A DNA stretch of 64,000 bases, taken from positions 18,784,185-18,848,184 of the forward strand of contig NC_136004.1 in assembly GCF_048128805.1 (NCBI RefSeq), written 5' to 3'. The notes beneath the pieces are model-generated. The model saw only the letters and a list, made by a program, of their open reading frames with translations, made no database searches and was not told the origin of the DNA. The translations under genes were made by a program, and so were the position numbers. Shown piece after piece: positions 24,304 to 34,304 of the stretch. This DNA comes from Centroberyx gerrardi. Its lineage: Eukaryota; Chordata; Actinopteri; Beryciformes; Berycidae. Numbering within the stretch: position 1 is the stretch's first letter; each line of letters opens with the position of its first letter.

Positions 24304-27300
24304 ACACACGTGAAAGAATTCAATGTAAAATAATTTGCTCAGTGTTTGAACTCACAGCTGATGTAGTTGTAGCAGTATTGGAGGTTGGCTGTTGTATCAG
24401 TACAAGTGAATAACACCCTTGAGATAGTCAGGTGTTTTATAGTGATAGCCTTGACTCTGCCTCCGATGCTGATGAGGGGGTATTTGGTGCCATTGAGGGC
24501 CATGCTGGTGATGTGGACCCCTCTTCCGGGGACGCAGCAGAACATGGCACTGGTTCCCTCCCTCAGCACCTGCTGTAAGGGAAAGATCCTGGTGCTTTTG
24601 TCTGCGCCCACTCCTACAGGGGAAAGGAGTATAGATTTATACCTTTAGTATTTTTAAATCTCTCTTGATAACAAATTTGTTTATAATAGTGTTTTAGATT
24701 TTATAGCCTCTCCTTTGTCAACCTTCTTCTTTTATTCTCATTCCATTTTTATTTTCATTTGTTTTATTACTGTAAAGCACTTTGTAACTTGTGTTAAGAA
24801 AAGTGCTCTATAAATAAAGATTATCATTATTATTATTGTTATTATCATTATTATTATTATTATTATTTTAGTACAGCCTGGTGAGGATCTGGCCAGCAGG
24901 GGGTACAAGATCCTGGACAAGTAAACAAACTTTATTGCGCTGAGAATGAGAGGAATCAGAAGAATTGTGATTGTGATTTGTAAAATGCCTCTAAGTGAAA
25001 TCTTAGTAAGAATAAAATGATACACTGTATATAATATGCAAGTTTACCATCCAAGTTTATTGTGGCCAAGATTTAAATATAATTGTATAAGACCATGGAG
25101 CACAAATGTTCAGAGTCATTGCAACAGTTTCAGTTGAGCAACAATGATGTAAAGATTGGTGAAGGGGAAGAGAAAAAGGATGGGGGCCTCACTTGACATA
25201 GAGAAAGACAGGCTAATTTAATATCATGATCTGATCAGTGAAATGGTCCACACACAAAAAATAGCCCTGCTTTCTATGTATTTAGACTCATTTTAGTCAA
25301 GTCAACTTTATTTGTATAGCACTTTAAAGAACACAAAGCCAGCAAGTGCTTTACAAAATGGGGGAGAATTACATATTTCACTCTCTTCACTAGATTCATA
25401 GATTACTTATAGTCCTTTCACCATCTCACCATAGTTGGTCATCCAGTTGCTCCACGGGCTTGGGATGGACTGGTTATAGAACCGTCGTATCCTGACTGAG
25501 TGATCGGCACATTGCAGCGGCAGAGTAGAGGTCCATGTCCAAGTGTACACATCTGAACCCACAGGGTGTGCGCTCACATTACTCTAGATTACAAAAACAG
25601 GGAAAAAACTGCAATTGAGTTTTTGATTTATAATGATAATATTAAAATAGTGCATACCGTTTAAAGCAGGCTAATATACCTTTAATGATGTGGTGATGAT
25701 CTAAACTTATTTGGATGCAACTACAAACAGCCTCTAAATGGCATGGAATCCAGACAACAAATCCTTCAGTACTCACATTGTAAATAATGGTTAGGTTTTC
25801 AGTGCGGCCAATCTGAATTTCATAATTGTCACTTTTCTCCAGTAAGCTGCTGTGGTCGACCAGCCATCCCACCACAAGGCTTTGCGTTTCATTGATAGCT
25901 TGCAGATGACTGATGTTTGGTCTTGGCAGCGTCCAATCTAGACGGTGGACACAGCAACACACAGTTTTTAAGTGTTCACTCACATTTTTACAGCGGGTGG
26001 AATGAGGTGAGTGTAAATCGGAAGGTTACATATATGTAACCATGGTTCTCTGAGTGAAGAGACTATCTCTCCACCCAGTTACATATTCCATATGTACGGG
26101 GACTGACCCACGGGGTCAGGTGACGTGGATAATTTCTTTAAGACAAACCACCTGTGAGGTGGCTGATCACAGTATAAGAGCACCTGTGCGCCACACTATC
26201 ACTGGTTATAATTTTGATGGAACAGATCCTAGAGCAGCCTTGAGCTGGAGAGATAGTCTCTTCACTCAGAGAACCATGGTTACATATATGTAACCTTCCG
26301 TTCTCTATCGTATCGAGACTATCTCTCCACCCAGTTACATATTCCATATGTACGGGGACTCTGTAAGACACACCGTGAGGGGATAGAGCAGTATCAGCCC
26401 CACAACATAGGCTGACCAGAGTGTCCTTCGAATGAGACGTCGCTGCCACCAGGAGTGCTCTAAACAAAAATACCCATACAGGTGTGCATTCAAAAGAATC
26501 ACCAACGTGGATGCCAAACGAACTATTTACAAATGTACACTATATACACACCACTAGGCTAACAAGTACCGCCAGACGCAGAATACTGCTGCCTCAAGCC
26601 CAGGCGCCAGACGCTACCAAGGGCTTGCCAGCCTCGCAAGACGCTAAGGCTCAATTAGAGGGGTGGAGAGGCCACTCAGACCAGCCCACGCCAGGCTGAC
26701 TGACAGGGTAAAAATAAAACACTGCTACCGCTGGCCTACGCCAAGCACCCGCTCACTGAAGGACGTGCTTGTAGCCACATTAATCTGGTAGAACTGAGCA
26801 AACGTGGAAGGGACAGACCAAGTGGTAGCTGCACAGATCTCCCTCAGAGACGCACCGCGCCACAATGCCCAGGATGCCATGCCCCGGGTAGAGTGCGCCC
26901 TCACGCCCGAAGGGAATGGTGCCCCTGTGCCCACATACGCCTGCTGGATAGTATCCACAATCCAGTGGGAAAGACGGGCTTTTGACAGTGGTTGACCCAG
27001 GAGCTCCGGCTTAAAACAGACAAATAACTGGTCTGTTCTCCTTTGGGCCTGTGTCCGGTGCACATACACTTTGAGTGCCCTAACCGGGCATACCAATGAG
27101 TGTCTGCGCTCCCCAACTTCCGTCTGTGTGGAGTAAAGAGACCGAAGTTCAACCACCTGACCCAACTGAAAGTCAGAAAGGACCTTAGGGAGGAACGCGG
27201 GATTCGGCCGCAGGACCACCCCTGCCCCCTCTGGCAGGAACCTGCACAGGTCCTCATGCACTGAGAGAGCCTGAAGCTCCCCCACCCTCTTAGCAGAAGC

Positions 27301-30300
27301 CAGCACCAGCAGAAGGGCAGTCTTGAAGGACAGCCACTTCAGGTCTACTGACTCCAAGGGCTCAAACGGGGTCCTTTCCAGGGCTCATAGGACTAGCTCC
27401 AAATCCCAGGGTGGGAGAGACGGCCTACAATGACGGCCGATGCGTCTCCTAGCACCCTTGAGGAATTGGGACACAAGGTTGCACACCTCCTCAGACAACT
27501 GGCATCTCCCTACTTGAGCTGCCTTGACCGCAGCCACCATTCCCCAGAGGGTGGAGGGTGACTTCCCTGCATCTAAGAGCTCTTGCAAGAACTGCAGAAT
27601 CTCAGGGGCTGAGCATGTGAGAGGGTCTGCCTGGTGTTCCCTGCACCATGTCACAAAGGCCCTCCATCTGTGCACATAGACTGCCCTCGTCGATGGTGCG
27701 CGAGCTCCCTGCAGTGTTTGGACCACTGACTGTGACAGTCCCATAGCTAACAGCTCGGTCCTCTCAGGGGCCAGGCCCAGAGCCTGAGTCCCTGGGGAAA
27801 GGGATGGACCAGAGTTCCCTGCGCCTGTGACAGCAAGTCCCGCCACACTGGGAGCTCCAACGGAATCCCGTCCAACAGCGGCGGGATGTCTGAGAACCAT
27901 GTCATGTGAGGCCAATACGGGGCCACCAGGACAAGCCTCATCTCCTCCATTCACACTCTCTGCAGGAGGGATGGAAGAAGGATGAAGGGGGGAAAAGCAT
28001 AGAGCAGACCGCGTGGCCATGGATGGGCCATGGCATCTGCCCCAAGGGGAGGATTGTCTCTCCCTAGGGAGAAGAACAGGGGACAGTGGGTGGATTCCCG
28101 TGATGTGAACAGGTCGACTGCCGCTCATCCGTAACGGTGCCAAATACCTGCGACCACCTGAGGGTGTAGTCTCCACCCTCCTGGGTCTGGACCTCCTCTA
28201 GACAGCTGATCCACTGCAAGATTGTCCAGCCCTGGCACATGTACCGCCCTTAGGGATTGAAACCTGGGGTACGCCCACAGCCACAACTGGTGTGCCAACT
28301 TGCAGAGGTGAGGGGAGCCCAAGCCGCCCTGCCTGTTGATGTAAGCTGCTGCAGCCACACCATGTTGGCCTTGAAGGTATGGAAGGAAATGGCGAAGGGC
28401 AAGATGGACCACCTTCAGCTCCAGAACATTGATGTGCTGGGCTGTGCAAGAACCGCGCCAGCGCCATTCCCCCTGAGCACTGCCCCCCAACCTGTCAATG
28501 AAGCATCTGTTGCTACGAGCTGGCGATGTGTCATTGGGCCCAGTACACTCCCTCTGCCAATATTTGCCCTGCTCTCCCACCAACGGAGGGCTAACTGTAA
28601 CCATCTGGTGACGAGCACAGTGGCCTGCAAGTGACTCTTGGGGCTTAATCCTAGACCCAGGAGACACCTCTGCACCGGGCGCATGTGCAAGAGGGCCAAT
28701 GGAACAGCCTGGACTGATGATGCCATGAGCCCCAGGAGGCGGAGACACAGCCTCCATGTAACCTTGGCCCCCAGCCTGAAATGTGAGAGGCAAGCCCCGA
28801 GGGACAGCTGCCTCTCTTGTGTCAATGTCAATAGTGCAGTCTGGGAATCCACTACTAGGCCAAGGAACTGCGTCCTCTGTGAAGGCTCCAGTCTGCTCTT
28901 GTCTCGATTGAGACACAGGCCTAGGTGCTGTAGGTGTTCCAGGAGTAGGGACAAATGAGCCTGACATTGGTCCTCCGAACATGCACACAGGAGCCAGTTG
29001 TCCAGATAATTCAGAATCCTGATTCCTCTCTGTTGCAGAGGCGACAGAACTGCCTCCATGCACCTGGTAAAGGTGCGGGGAGCCAGGGAGATCCCAAATG
29101 GTAGGACCTGGAATTCGTACGTCTTGCCCTCAAAGACAAACCTGAGGAATCGCCAGTGCCCTTCCCAGATAGGAATCTGGAAATAGGCATCCTTCAAGTC
29201 TATGGTGACAAACCAATCCCCTCTGCAGATGGATTGTCTCACCCTCGGGACTGTCAGCATTTTGCATGGCAGACGACGGAGTCCCCTGAGGTCTAAAAAG
29301 GGGCGGAGATTCCCATCCTTTTTCGGGATGAGAAAATACCGGGAATAGAAACCAGCCTGCCCGCTGTCTTGTGGTACCTCTCTGATGGCCCCCTTCCCCA
29401 ACAGAGTGGAAACTTCGGCCTGGAGCACTGTCTTGTATTTTGTATCCACCACCGTGAAGACTGTTGGGGTCCTTGTGGTTGATGGTCGACGAGCAAATTG
29501 AATACAATACCCCTGGGTCATGGTTGAAAATACCCAGGGGCTCGCACCCAGTGCCCTCCAAGCTGCAAGACGTGCCCGAGCCAGGTGGAGGCAGGCTGGG
29601 TCTGGTATGGCATCAGGAGCGAGGCGGGGTCTTGGGCCGCCTCTTTCTCTGAGCCCCCTCTCTCTGCTTGCCTTTACCCCTACCTCTGCCACGCTTAGCT
29701 TCTATGGTAGCCCTCAGGTCACCAGAGCCCTAGCTTGGCCCTTGTGTCTGTGCAGGGGACTTGGCCGACCGTCCAGTCCCCTGCCACCTGTGGCGCCTGA
29801 CCAGTGCACTGGAAACCTCCCGGGCACAGCGACGTGCTTCCTGGGCCTGCTGCAACATAGCATTAGCTCCAGGACCAAACATGGCCGAGGGATCAACCGG
29901 CAACCTCAAAAGGCAGCTCTGGTCCTCTGGTTCCAATCCAGACTGGGACAACCATAAATGGCGCCTTGTCACCCAGAGAGACGCTATACCCTTCCCAGCA
30001 GCTGCCGCCTGCTCCTTCATCAGCTGTGCCATGACAGATGAAACAAGCTGCAGCTCAGAGACAAGGTTTGCACTGCGCCTGGCATCCAGCTCACGTGCCA
30101 GCAGCCGATGATACAGCGCCAATATGGACCCAGTATTAGCCAGCTGTGCCTGAACTGCTATAGTCCTATGCACATTAGCTAGCAAGGCGTCCAACATCCC
30201 TTAGTCGGCCAACTAGTTTTCCCCAACACAGAGCCAGAAGGGAACATGAGAGCCACAATGGTCCGCAATGGCATTGGGGTCAACCCCCAATGCCTGGGCC

Positions 30301-32867
30301 GCTCTTTCAATCAGCCCTCTGAATTGGCGGAGCTCGCTGCCCCGCTCCCCCTCCTACAGTTCAGGGGCAGCCTCCCCTTGCACTGGAGGGAGCTCACTGT
30401 CTGAAGAGTGAAACCCTACCACATCCACCTCTTCAACTTCCTCCTGCTCCTCAACCAAGCCCTCAGCCTCGATCCTTGTATCACCCAAAAAGGACCTGAG
30501 TGGAGGAACAGCAAGGGGGTTCATTGAACCACACTCAAACTCCGCCCCCCTAAGGCGTTTAGCTTGCCGGGGCCCAGTGGGTGGAACGCTTTCCCCCAAA
30601 TACACAGTAACGGGCCTCCAAAGACCGTGCTGGCAAAATAAAGCAATTCATACAGGAGGAAGGGTTCTCCCTAGCTAAAGAGGCGTGGTTCTCTCCAAGA
30701 CACAGCACACACCTATCATGCCCATCCTCTATGGGCATCTGTACACCACAACCCACACAGTTATGGCCCCCTAGGCTTGCCATCTCGCCAAATCTCGCGG
30801 GAGGTGTCAGTTCCCACGAGAGCGCAAACGTGGAAGTACCTGCCGGCAAAGCCGCACAGTTGCCTGCTACCTCGCAAGCACTCCCGATTACTGTGTGTTT
30901 TATTTCTTTCTTTCCCCACAACACGGCGTACCACCGCCTCCCCCGCTCCGGGTTTGGCTATAGTCTCCGTACCTATGGCGGGTTAACCCCTCGTCAAAGT
31001 TATACGCCAGGTAACGTTGTGTAGGAAGTGGCTGGCAAAAAAAACTGAATGCCGACAGCACGGCAAACAGCGGGCATCTGCTTCCACCGCTCCGATTTCC
31101 ACAGAAGCCCCAAACACAGCCCAATCTATGGAGAAAACAGCCACCCCGAGATGCACTTTTCTACAACTCTCTCTTACACACGGTAATGGTACGTTTCCAC
31201 AGGATCCGTCATTTCCACGCATATTTTCTATGTAAGCAGCTGTGCAATGCATTCTGGTAGCGCCGCGGTGCATTTCGAGAGACGGGACGTCATGTTGGCC
31301 GCTATACATTTGCATAAAGTTGAGGTCTAGGCTACTTTATGCAAATCAGGGGTGTCCAGCACGACTCACCGCCTCTGGAAACTCCCAAAACTCGCTTACA
31401 AACTTTTGAACTAACCGTTGTCGATCTAAAATGAAGACAGATTCAGCAACTGCATGGCTTATTTCTCGCCCCAAATGTTCTCAGAAACACATTTCAGTGA
31501 ACTATTTTCATAATATAAGAGAAAGTTTGCAAACGAGCCGCCATGTTTTTTCCAGTTTGAAATCCGGGGGCAGACGGCCCAGCGAGTGACAGCGTTCATC
31601 CAATCAGGTGCAACAAGGAACCAATAGAGAGCCTAAATCCCTCCCCCTCCGCTGTCCCCCATGGGACCTTATTTTGGAAAAAATATGTACGGTAGTCAAC
31701 GGCGAGAGACAAATAATTGTTTGATCCCGTTTGAATTGTGCCATGAATTACACATATGATGTTTTGTCAATTTAAAAGATAATTTTGCAAGTCAAGAAAG
31801 TCGCAGTTTGTCGTAAAACAGTAAAGTAATGTTTAGTTTTGTGTGAAACCGCTCACTACATCTCTCGTCTCGCACAACACCAACACCATCATGGAACGAA
31901 ACATACGAAACACACAGGCATCGCGTTAACATTAACCCCCACTGTACTAAAACTATCCTAAACCAGTTTAAATCCGTTTTTACTGTCTACCTTCCAGGTT
32001 GTGTATAATCCTACTGCTATCTGAGGGGGACTTATCTTCAGCGGCTCTGGGTAGCTTGTGGAGAGAGAAAGTTATGATGTCACTTACGCGACTTTTGGGT
32101 GTGTAGTCTTTCTAATTACGTATTTTCACAGTCTTATACTTCAACATTTTTACGACAAACTGCGACTTTGTTGACTTGCAAAATTATCTTTTAAATTGAC
32201 AAAACATCACATGTGTAATTCATGGCACAATTCAAAGGGGATCAAGCAATTATTTGTCTCTCGCCGTTGACTACCGTACATATTTTTTCCGAAATAAGGT
32301 CCCATGGTGGTCCACCGGAAGGGGAGGGACTTAGGCTCTCTATATCGAAGCACACCTATCAAGCGTCCAATACTGGGAAGCAGCGCGATCAAGGAGGTTC
32401 AAGCGCGATCCCTCGCGTGAAATGATGCCCCTGTGAAAACGTACCATAAGTGGCAAAGACTGTCTTCTCACTCTGTCTTTTCTCTCGTAGTATCACACGC
32501 CAACCTGCTCTCGTGGAATCAAAATGATCAGTGATAGTGCGGCGCACAGGTGCTCTTATACTGTGAACAGCCACCTCACAGGTGGTTTGTTTTAAAGAAA
32601 TTATCCACGTCACCTGACCCCGTGGGTCAGTCCCCGTACATATGGAATATGTAACTGGGTGGAGAGATAGTCTCGATACGATAGAGAACTACAAAGTTAC
32701 AGGAGACTTTCAAGAGTGAGCATGGAGCTTTAAATGCCTCTGAGGGAATTTACCCTTCGCATAAATGAATCCAACGTACCTGTTTCCTTGCAGAATCCAC
32801 TGTGATCCTCGGATAATGTTAGAAACAATACAAGCAGGTTAAATAACAAGGATTTCATTAAACTCAT
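17116..32867 (-). CDS. lifr: LIFR/OSMR-type cytokine receptor, gp130 family
   Basis: Seventeen - strand exons join in phase to 900 residues: 32780-32867, 25777-25937, 25430-25583, 24356-24613, 24011-24140, 23607-23761, 23150-23283, 22903-23044, 21852-21940, 21505-21718, 20275-20460, 20070-20159, 19123-19290, 18537-18683, 18278-18359, 18099-18183, 17116-17535. Order: signal peptide (1-24), half cytokine-binding module with PWSNW (30-134), Ig-like domain (135-220), full module ending WGDWAQ (221-408), three FNIII domains (408-705), one membrane span (about 713-730) and a 170-residue tail with the STAT3-type motif YRPQ. The Ig-like domain is diagnostic of LIFR and OSMR. A region with TCGYTVEWC and NPCALRWMKVP looks more LIFR-like; the single half-module before the Ig domain and GYSQEL look OSMR-like. 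So it is a family member whose exact orthology is open. It should pair with gp130 and signal through JAK-STAT at the plasma membrane. Confidence 0.88.
18537..21940 (-). CDS. lifr: Receptor exons 9-14: three FNIII domains
   Basis: Exons 21852-21940, 21505-21718, 20275-20460, 20070-20159, 19123-19290 and 18537-18683 encode three membrane-proximal fibronectin III domains, two exons each, as in gp130-family receptors. The 20070-20159 exon has a tandem CAGCAG acceptor that could add or drop one alanine. Confidence 0.85.
19736..20010. repeat. Dispersed fish repeat with CCTAACC units and GTGAGGACAT
   Basis: Decayed CCTAACC/TTTAACC units (about 19770-19890) adjoin sequence containing CTTGTGAGGACATCTTG. 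This combination recurs widely in fish genomes as a dispersed repeat. It lies in the receptor intron between exons 12 and 13. Confidence 0.5.
22040..22640. repeat. GACTCGGACT/GTCTTGGTCTC dispersed repeat
   Basis: Runs of TTGACTTG, CTCGACTGGAC and GGTCTTGAC units occupy this receptor intron. Shorter pieces of the same kind occur near 12055-12115 and 12545-12620. Confidence 0.5.
22903..24140 (-). CDS. lifr: Receptor exons 5-8: cytokine-binding module 2
   Basis: Exons 24011-24140, 23607-23761, 23150-23283 and 22903-23044 form a complete cytokine-binding module. The first half has the paired cysteines LSCATADLTTVTCTWDPG. The second half ends LWGDWAQP in place of WSxWS. Phases fit at all joins. 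Confidence 0.85.
24147..24308. repeat. Two CA microsatellites with TACA/CATA link
   Basis: A CA tract at 24147-24164 and another at about 24271-24308 flank imperfect ACATACAT units in a receptor intron. Confidence 0.9.
24356..24613 (-). CDS. lifr: Receptor exon 4: Ig-like domain
   Basis: One exon holds the whole Ig-like domain, including the strand MFCCVPGRGVHITSMALNG and a later cysteine in VLFTCTD. In mammalian LIFR this domain carries the principal LIF contact surface. Confidence 0.85.
24760..24870. repeat. Retroelement 3' tail with ATT microsatellite
   Basis: The words TGTAAAGCACTTTG and AAGTGCTCTATAAATAAA followed by ATT units are a common fish LINE/SINE tail. Confidence 0.6.
25296..25360. 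repeat. Retroelement tail, opposite orientation
   Basis: ACTTTATTTGTATAGCACTTT followed by AAGTGCTTTACAAAA is the reverse-oriented relative of the tail at 24760. Confidence 0.6.
25430..25937 (-). CDS. lifr: Receptor exons 2-3: single half cytokine module
   Basis: Two exons (25777-25937, 25430-25583) encode one FNIII-like half module that ends in PWSNWM, a degenerate WSxWS box. The stretch YTWTWTSTLPLQCA aligns by eye with the D2 domain of mammalian LIFR and with the only half module of OSMR. The mammalian LIFR D1 domain, with its paired cysteines, has no counterpart between exon 1 and exon 2. Confidence 0.8.
26024..26360 (-). repeat. DIRS 3' terminal repeat and internal complementary region
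   Basis: Bases 26024-26072 are the exact reverse complement, or nearly so, of 26251-26303, with GGTTACATATATGTAACC at both ends. Bases 26080-26215 repeat the 5' terminus in inverted order. Bases 26304-26360 match the outermost 5' end, inverted. The junction near 26303/26304 therefore represents the expected circle junction of the element. Confidence 0.9.
26725..28176 (-). pseudogene. DIRS tyrosine recombinase, one in-frame stop
   Basis: Two abutting frames (28176-27385 and 27357-26725) lie in the same phase, interrupted by a TGA at about 27385-27387. The upstream part contains the N-terminal core-binding region (STRAVYVHRWRAFVTWC). The downstream part has the catalytic domain: the first-arginine region (SAKRVGELQALSV), the HxxR motif (RAHSTRG) and a C-terminal region with the expected tyrosine (FAQFYQINV). 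This enzyme replaces the DDE integrase of LTR retrotransposons. Confidence 0.88.
28125..29692 (-). pseudogene. DIRS reverse transcriptase and RNase H, frameshifted
   Basis: The long frame 29692-28415 carries RT motifs in order: FLIPKKDGNLRPFLDLR, FVTIDLKDAYFQIP, LPFGISLAPRTF and YLDNWLL. The YLDN box replaces the usual YxDD, with Asn at the second Asp position. The RNase H part begins in the same frame (VATDASLTGWGAVL) but continues in another (INVLELKVVHLALRHFLP, VDQLSR; to 28125). An indel near 28430-28470 therefore separates them. In an active copy these would be one polyprotein. Confidence 0.85.
29730..30924 (-). pseudogene. DIRS Gag-like region, broken
   Basis: Three consecutive - strand frames (30924-30559, 30605-30354, 30197-29730) together make up the first coding region. 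The first has a cysteine-rich motif (CVGCG...CVLCLG...CMNC) seen in DIRS Gag-like proteins. The second is acidic (EEQEEVEEVDVV). The third is helical and alanine/leucine-rich. They are separated by a frame change near 30580 and by stop codons near 30200-30350, so the reading frame is not intact. Confidence 0.7.
31187..32446. mobile_element. Harbinger-like non-autonomous DNA transposon
   Basis: A 1,260-base element lies inside the DIRS 5' leader. Its outer ends are inverted copies of TGGTACGTTT(C/T)CACAGG, and TAA stands on both flanks (31184-31186 and 32447-32449). A three-base TAA/TTA duplication is typical of PIF/Harbinger elements. Inside, 31624-31818 and 32147-32343 form long inverted arms of about 195 bases at high identity, around a 330-base loop. 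No transposase frame is present. The element is therefore younger than the DIRS insertion. Confidence 0.75.
32520..32690 (-). repeat. DIRS 5' terminal repeat
   Basis: Read on the - strand it begins GTTCTCTATCGTATCGAGAC and continues through ACCCACGGGGTCAGGTGACG. The same sequence appears inverted at 26080-26215. The outer edge lies 89 bases from the donor of receptor exon 1. Confidence 0.9.
32780..32867 (-). CDS. lifr: Receptor exon 1: signal peptide
   Basis: The exon encodes MSLMKSLLFNLLVLFLTLS, a typical signal peptide, then a short spacer, and ends in phase 1 at a GTACGT donor. A second ATG three codons downstream could also serve. The next exon, nearly 7 kb away across the DIRS element, starts with the matching phase. 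Confidence 0.85.
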
Positions 32868-34149
32868 ATTCCCACAGGTTTCAATAGAGAAATGATCATA
32901 GTGAAACTAAAGAGTGGTAATGCTGTGCATGCAGCCCTGCACACTAACCGACAGTCTCATGAGTCACTGATATGTTGGTTACTGGCAGCCTGAGTATTGA
33001 GTAATAATTGTAGATGGGCGATCATCAGGGAAGGAGCGTAAAATATCGTGCGATTGTTGCTGTGACGGTACATCTGGTGGTATATGTACTGTACTTTATG
33101 ACTCCTGCAGGTAGGAATATATATTATCCAATCAAATATAAAATCTAATATAAAAGCACTTGTAAACACAAATGTTTGCAACAAGATTTTTATATGCAGT
33201 ACAATATTGTTAATATGGCACTTCACACAGTTTTGATTACATAGATTACAAGGGAGAACACATATCAAACAAAAAATATTAATGTTGACAGTACATCAAG
33301 CAATTTACACACAATAAATTACCAACTTGTCAGAAAAGGAGATAAACAGAAACAATGCTATAATCTTTCTTTACAGGAATCACTTACAGTATTGGATAGC
33401 AGGATTTTTGGCACTTGAGTGACGAAAGAAATTATACAAATATGAGTTCCTCTTCAAACATTGTGTGCATAGGTAGCCTTTCCATAAAACTATACATATA
33501 TTTAATATTTATACAATGACGTCAGTATATTTCTTACGTATTCCAGATGCTCACAGTCCCTCTTAAATATCCTATGGGTTTTAAAATAACCATCATACTG
33601 GAGGAAAGCAGTTTATGCTGTACATGGTGTTGGGTTGCTGTGGGACTAAACTGGCTTCATATAGGTCTCTTTTTTGCAGTAAGTGCTCATGGGAAAATAA
33701 TGCCAATGCTAATGCTTCTGTCCTGATTTCCTGCTGCTTTAGGTCCCAATGTTTAGGGCACATGGGTAACTCTGCCATCAAACAAGTGCAACAGATATTA
33801 CAAAGGGCAGCACAAGTAGAAATGCTGATTTACAGAGACATTTACTACTGACAAGGGGAGCACAAGTATAAAAGCTGATTTACGAAGAGCTTTTTTTGGA
33901 TAAAAAGGCACAATGGTTTGATTACTCAGGAAAGAGAGTGATAAACGGCCACGTTAATTGATAAAGGCACATGTTTCTGCAAATATTTACTTTACTTACT
34001 CCCTCATCTGATTATACAGGGTTTTAAACATGACAAATATAATAGTATTCTCTTGGAAAAAACATTCTTCAGAACATATTACATCCATTTAGATGGATGC
34101 GCACATAAAAACAACAACAACACACATACACACACGCACACACGCACGC

Positions 34150-34210
<61 letters not shown>

Positions 34211-34304
34211 CCTGGCACCAAGCAACTGTATTTTAACAGGTACATTATTGTCAGTCCAGTTGTAGGTAGGGGAGCTTGCATTGCTCATTCCTCTTTCAGG
34301 ATTC
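32868..34304. other. Spacer between arhgef28 and the receptor gene
   Basis: About 1.4 kb separates the arhgef28 stop from the receptor start codon; both genes read leftward. It must hold the arhgef28 3' UTR and the receptor promoter and 5' UTR. I see no clear TATA box or coding exon. Confidence 0.5.
34121..34208. repeat. (CA)n microsatellite
   Basis: A CA tract with CG interruptions at its left end, just outside the last arhgef28 exon in the 3' UTR or flank. Confidence 0.95.

Larger units (their letters stand above)
26024..32690 (-). mobile_element. DIRS-type retrotransposon (RT, RNase H, tyrosine recombinase)
   Basis: A 6.67-kb element in - orientation sits in intron 1 of the receptor gene. 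Its 5' terminal repeat is 32520-32690 and its 3' terminal repeat 26024-26215; they are inverted to each other. Just inside the 3' repeat, 26251-26360 is complementary to both outer ends: 26304-26360 pairs with 32630-32690, and 26251-26303 pairs with 26024-26072. Inverted termini plus an internal complementary region are the hallmark of DIRS elements, as is the gene order Gag-like, RT-RNase H, tyrosine recombinase. No target-site duplication is visible, as expected for recombinase-mediated insertion. The coding frames carry stops and shifts, so this copy is probably not autonomous. A 1.26-kb DNA transposon lies in its 5' leader. Confidence 0.92.

Noticed and set aside
26024..32690. Endogenous retrovirus or LTR retrotransposon
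   Set aside because: Termini are inverted, not direct; a tyrosine recombinase is present in place of a DDE integrase, with no protease or envelope frame.
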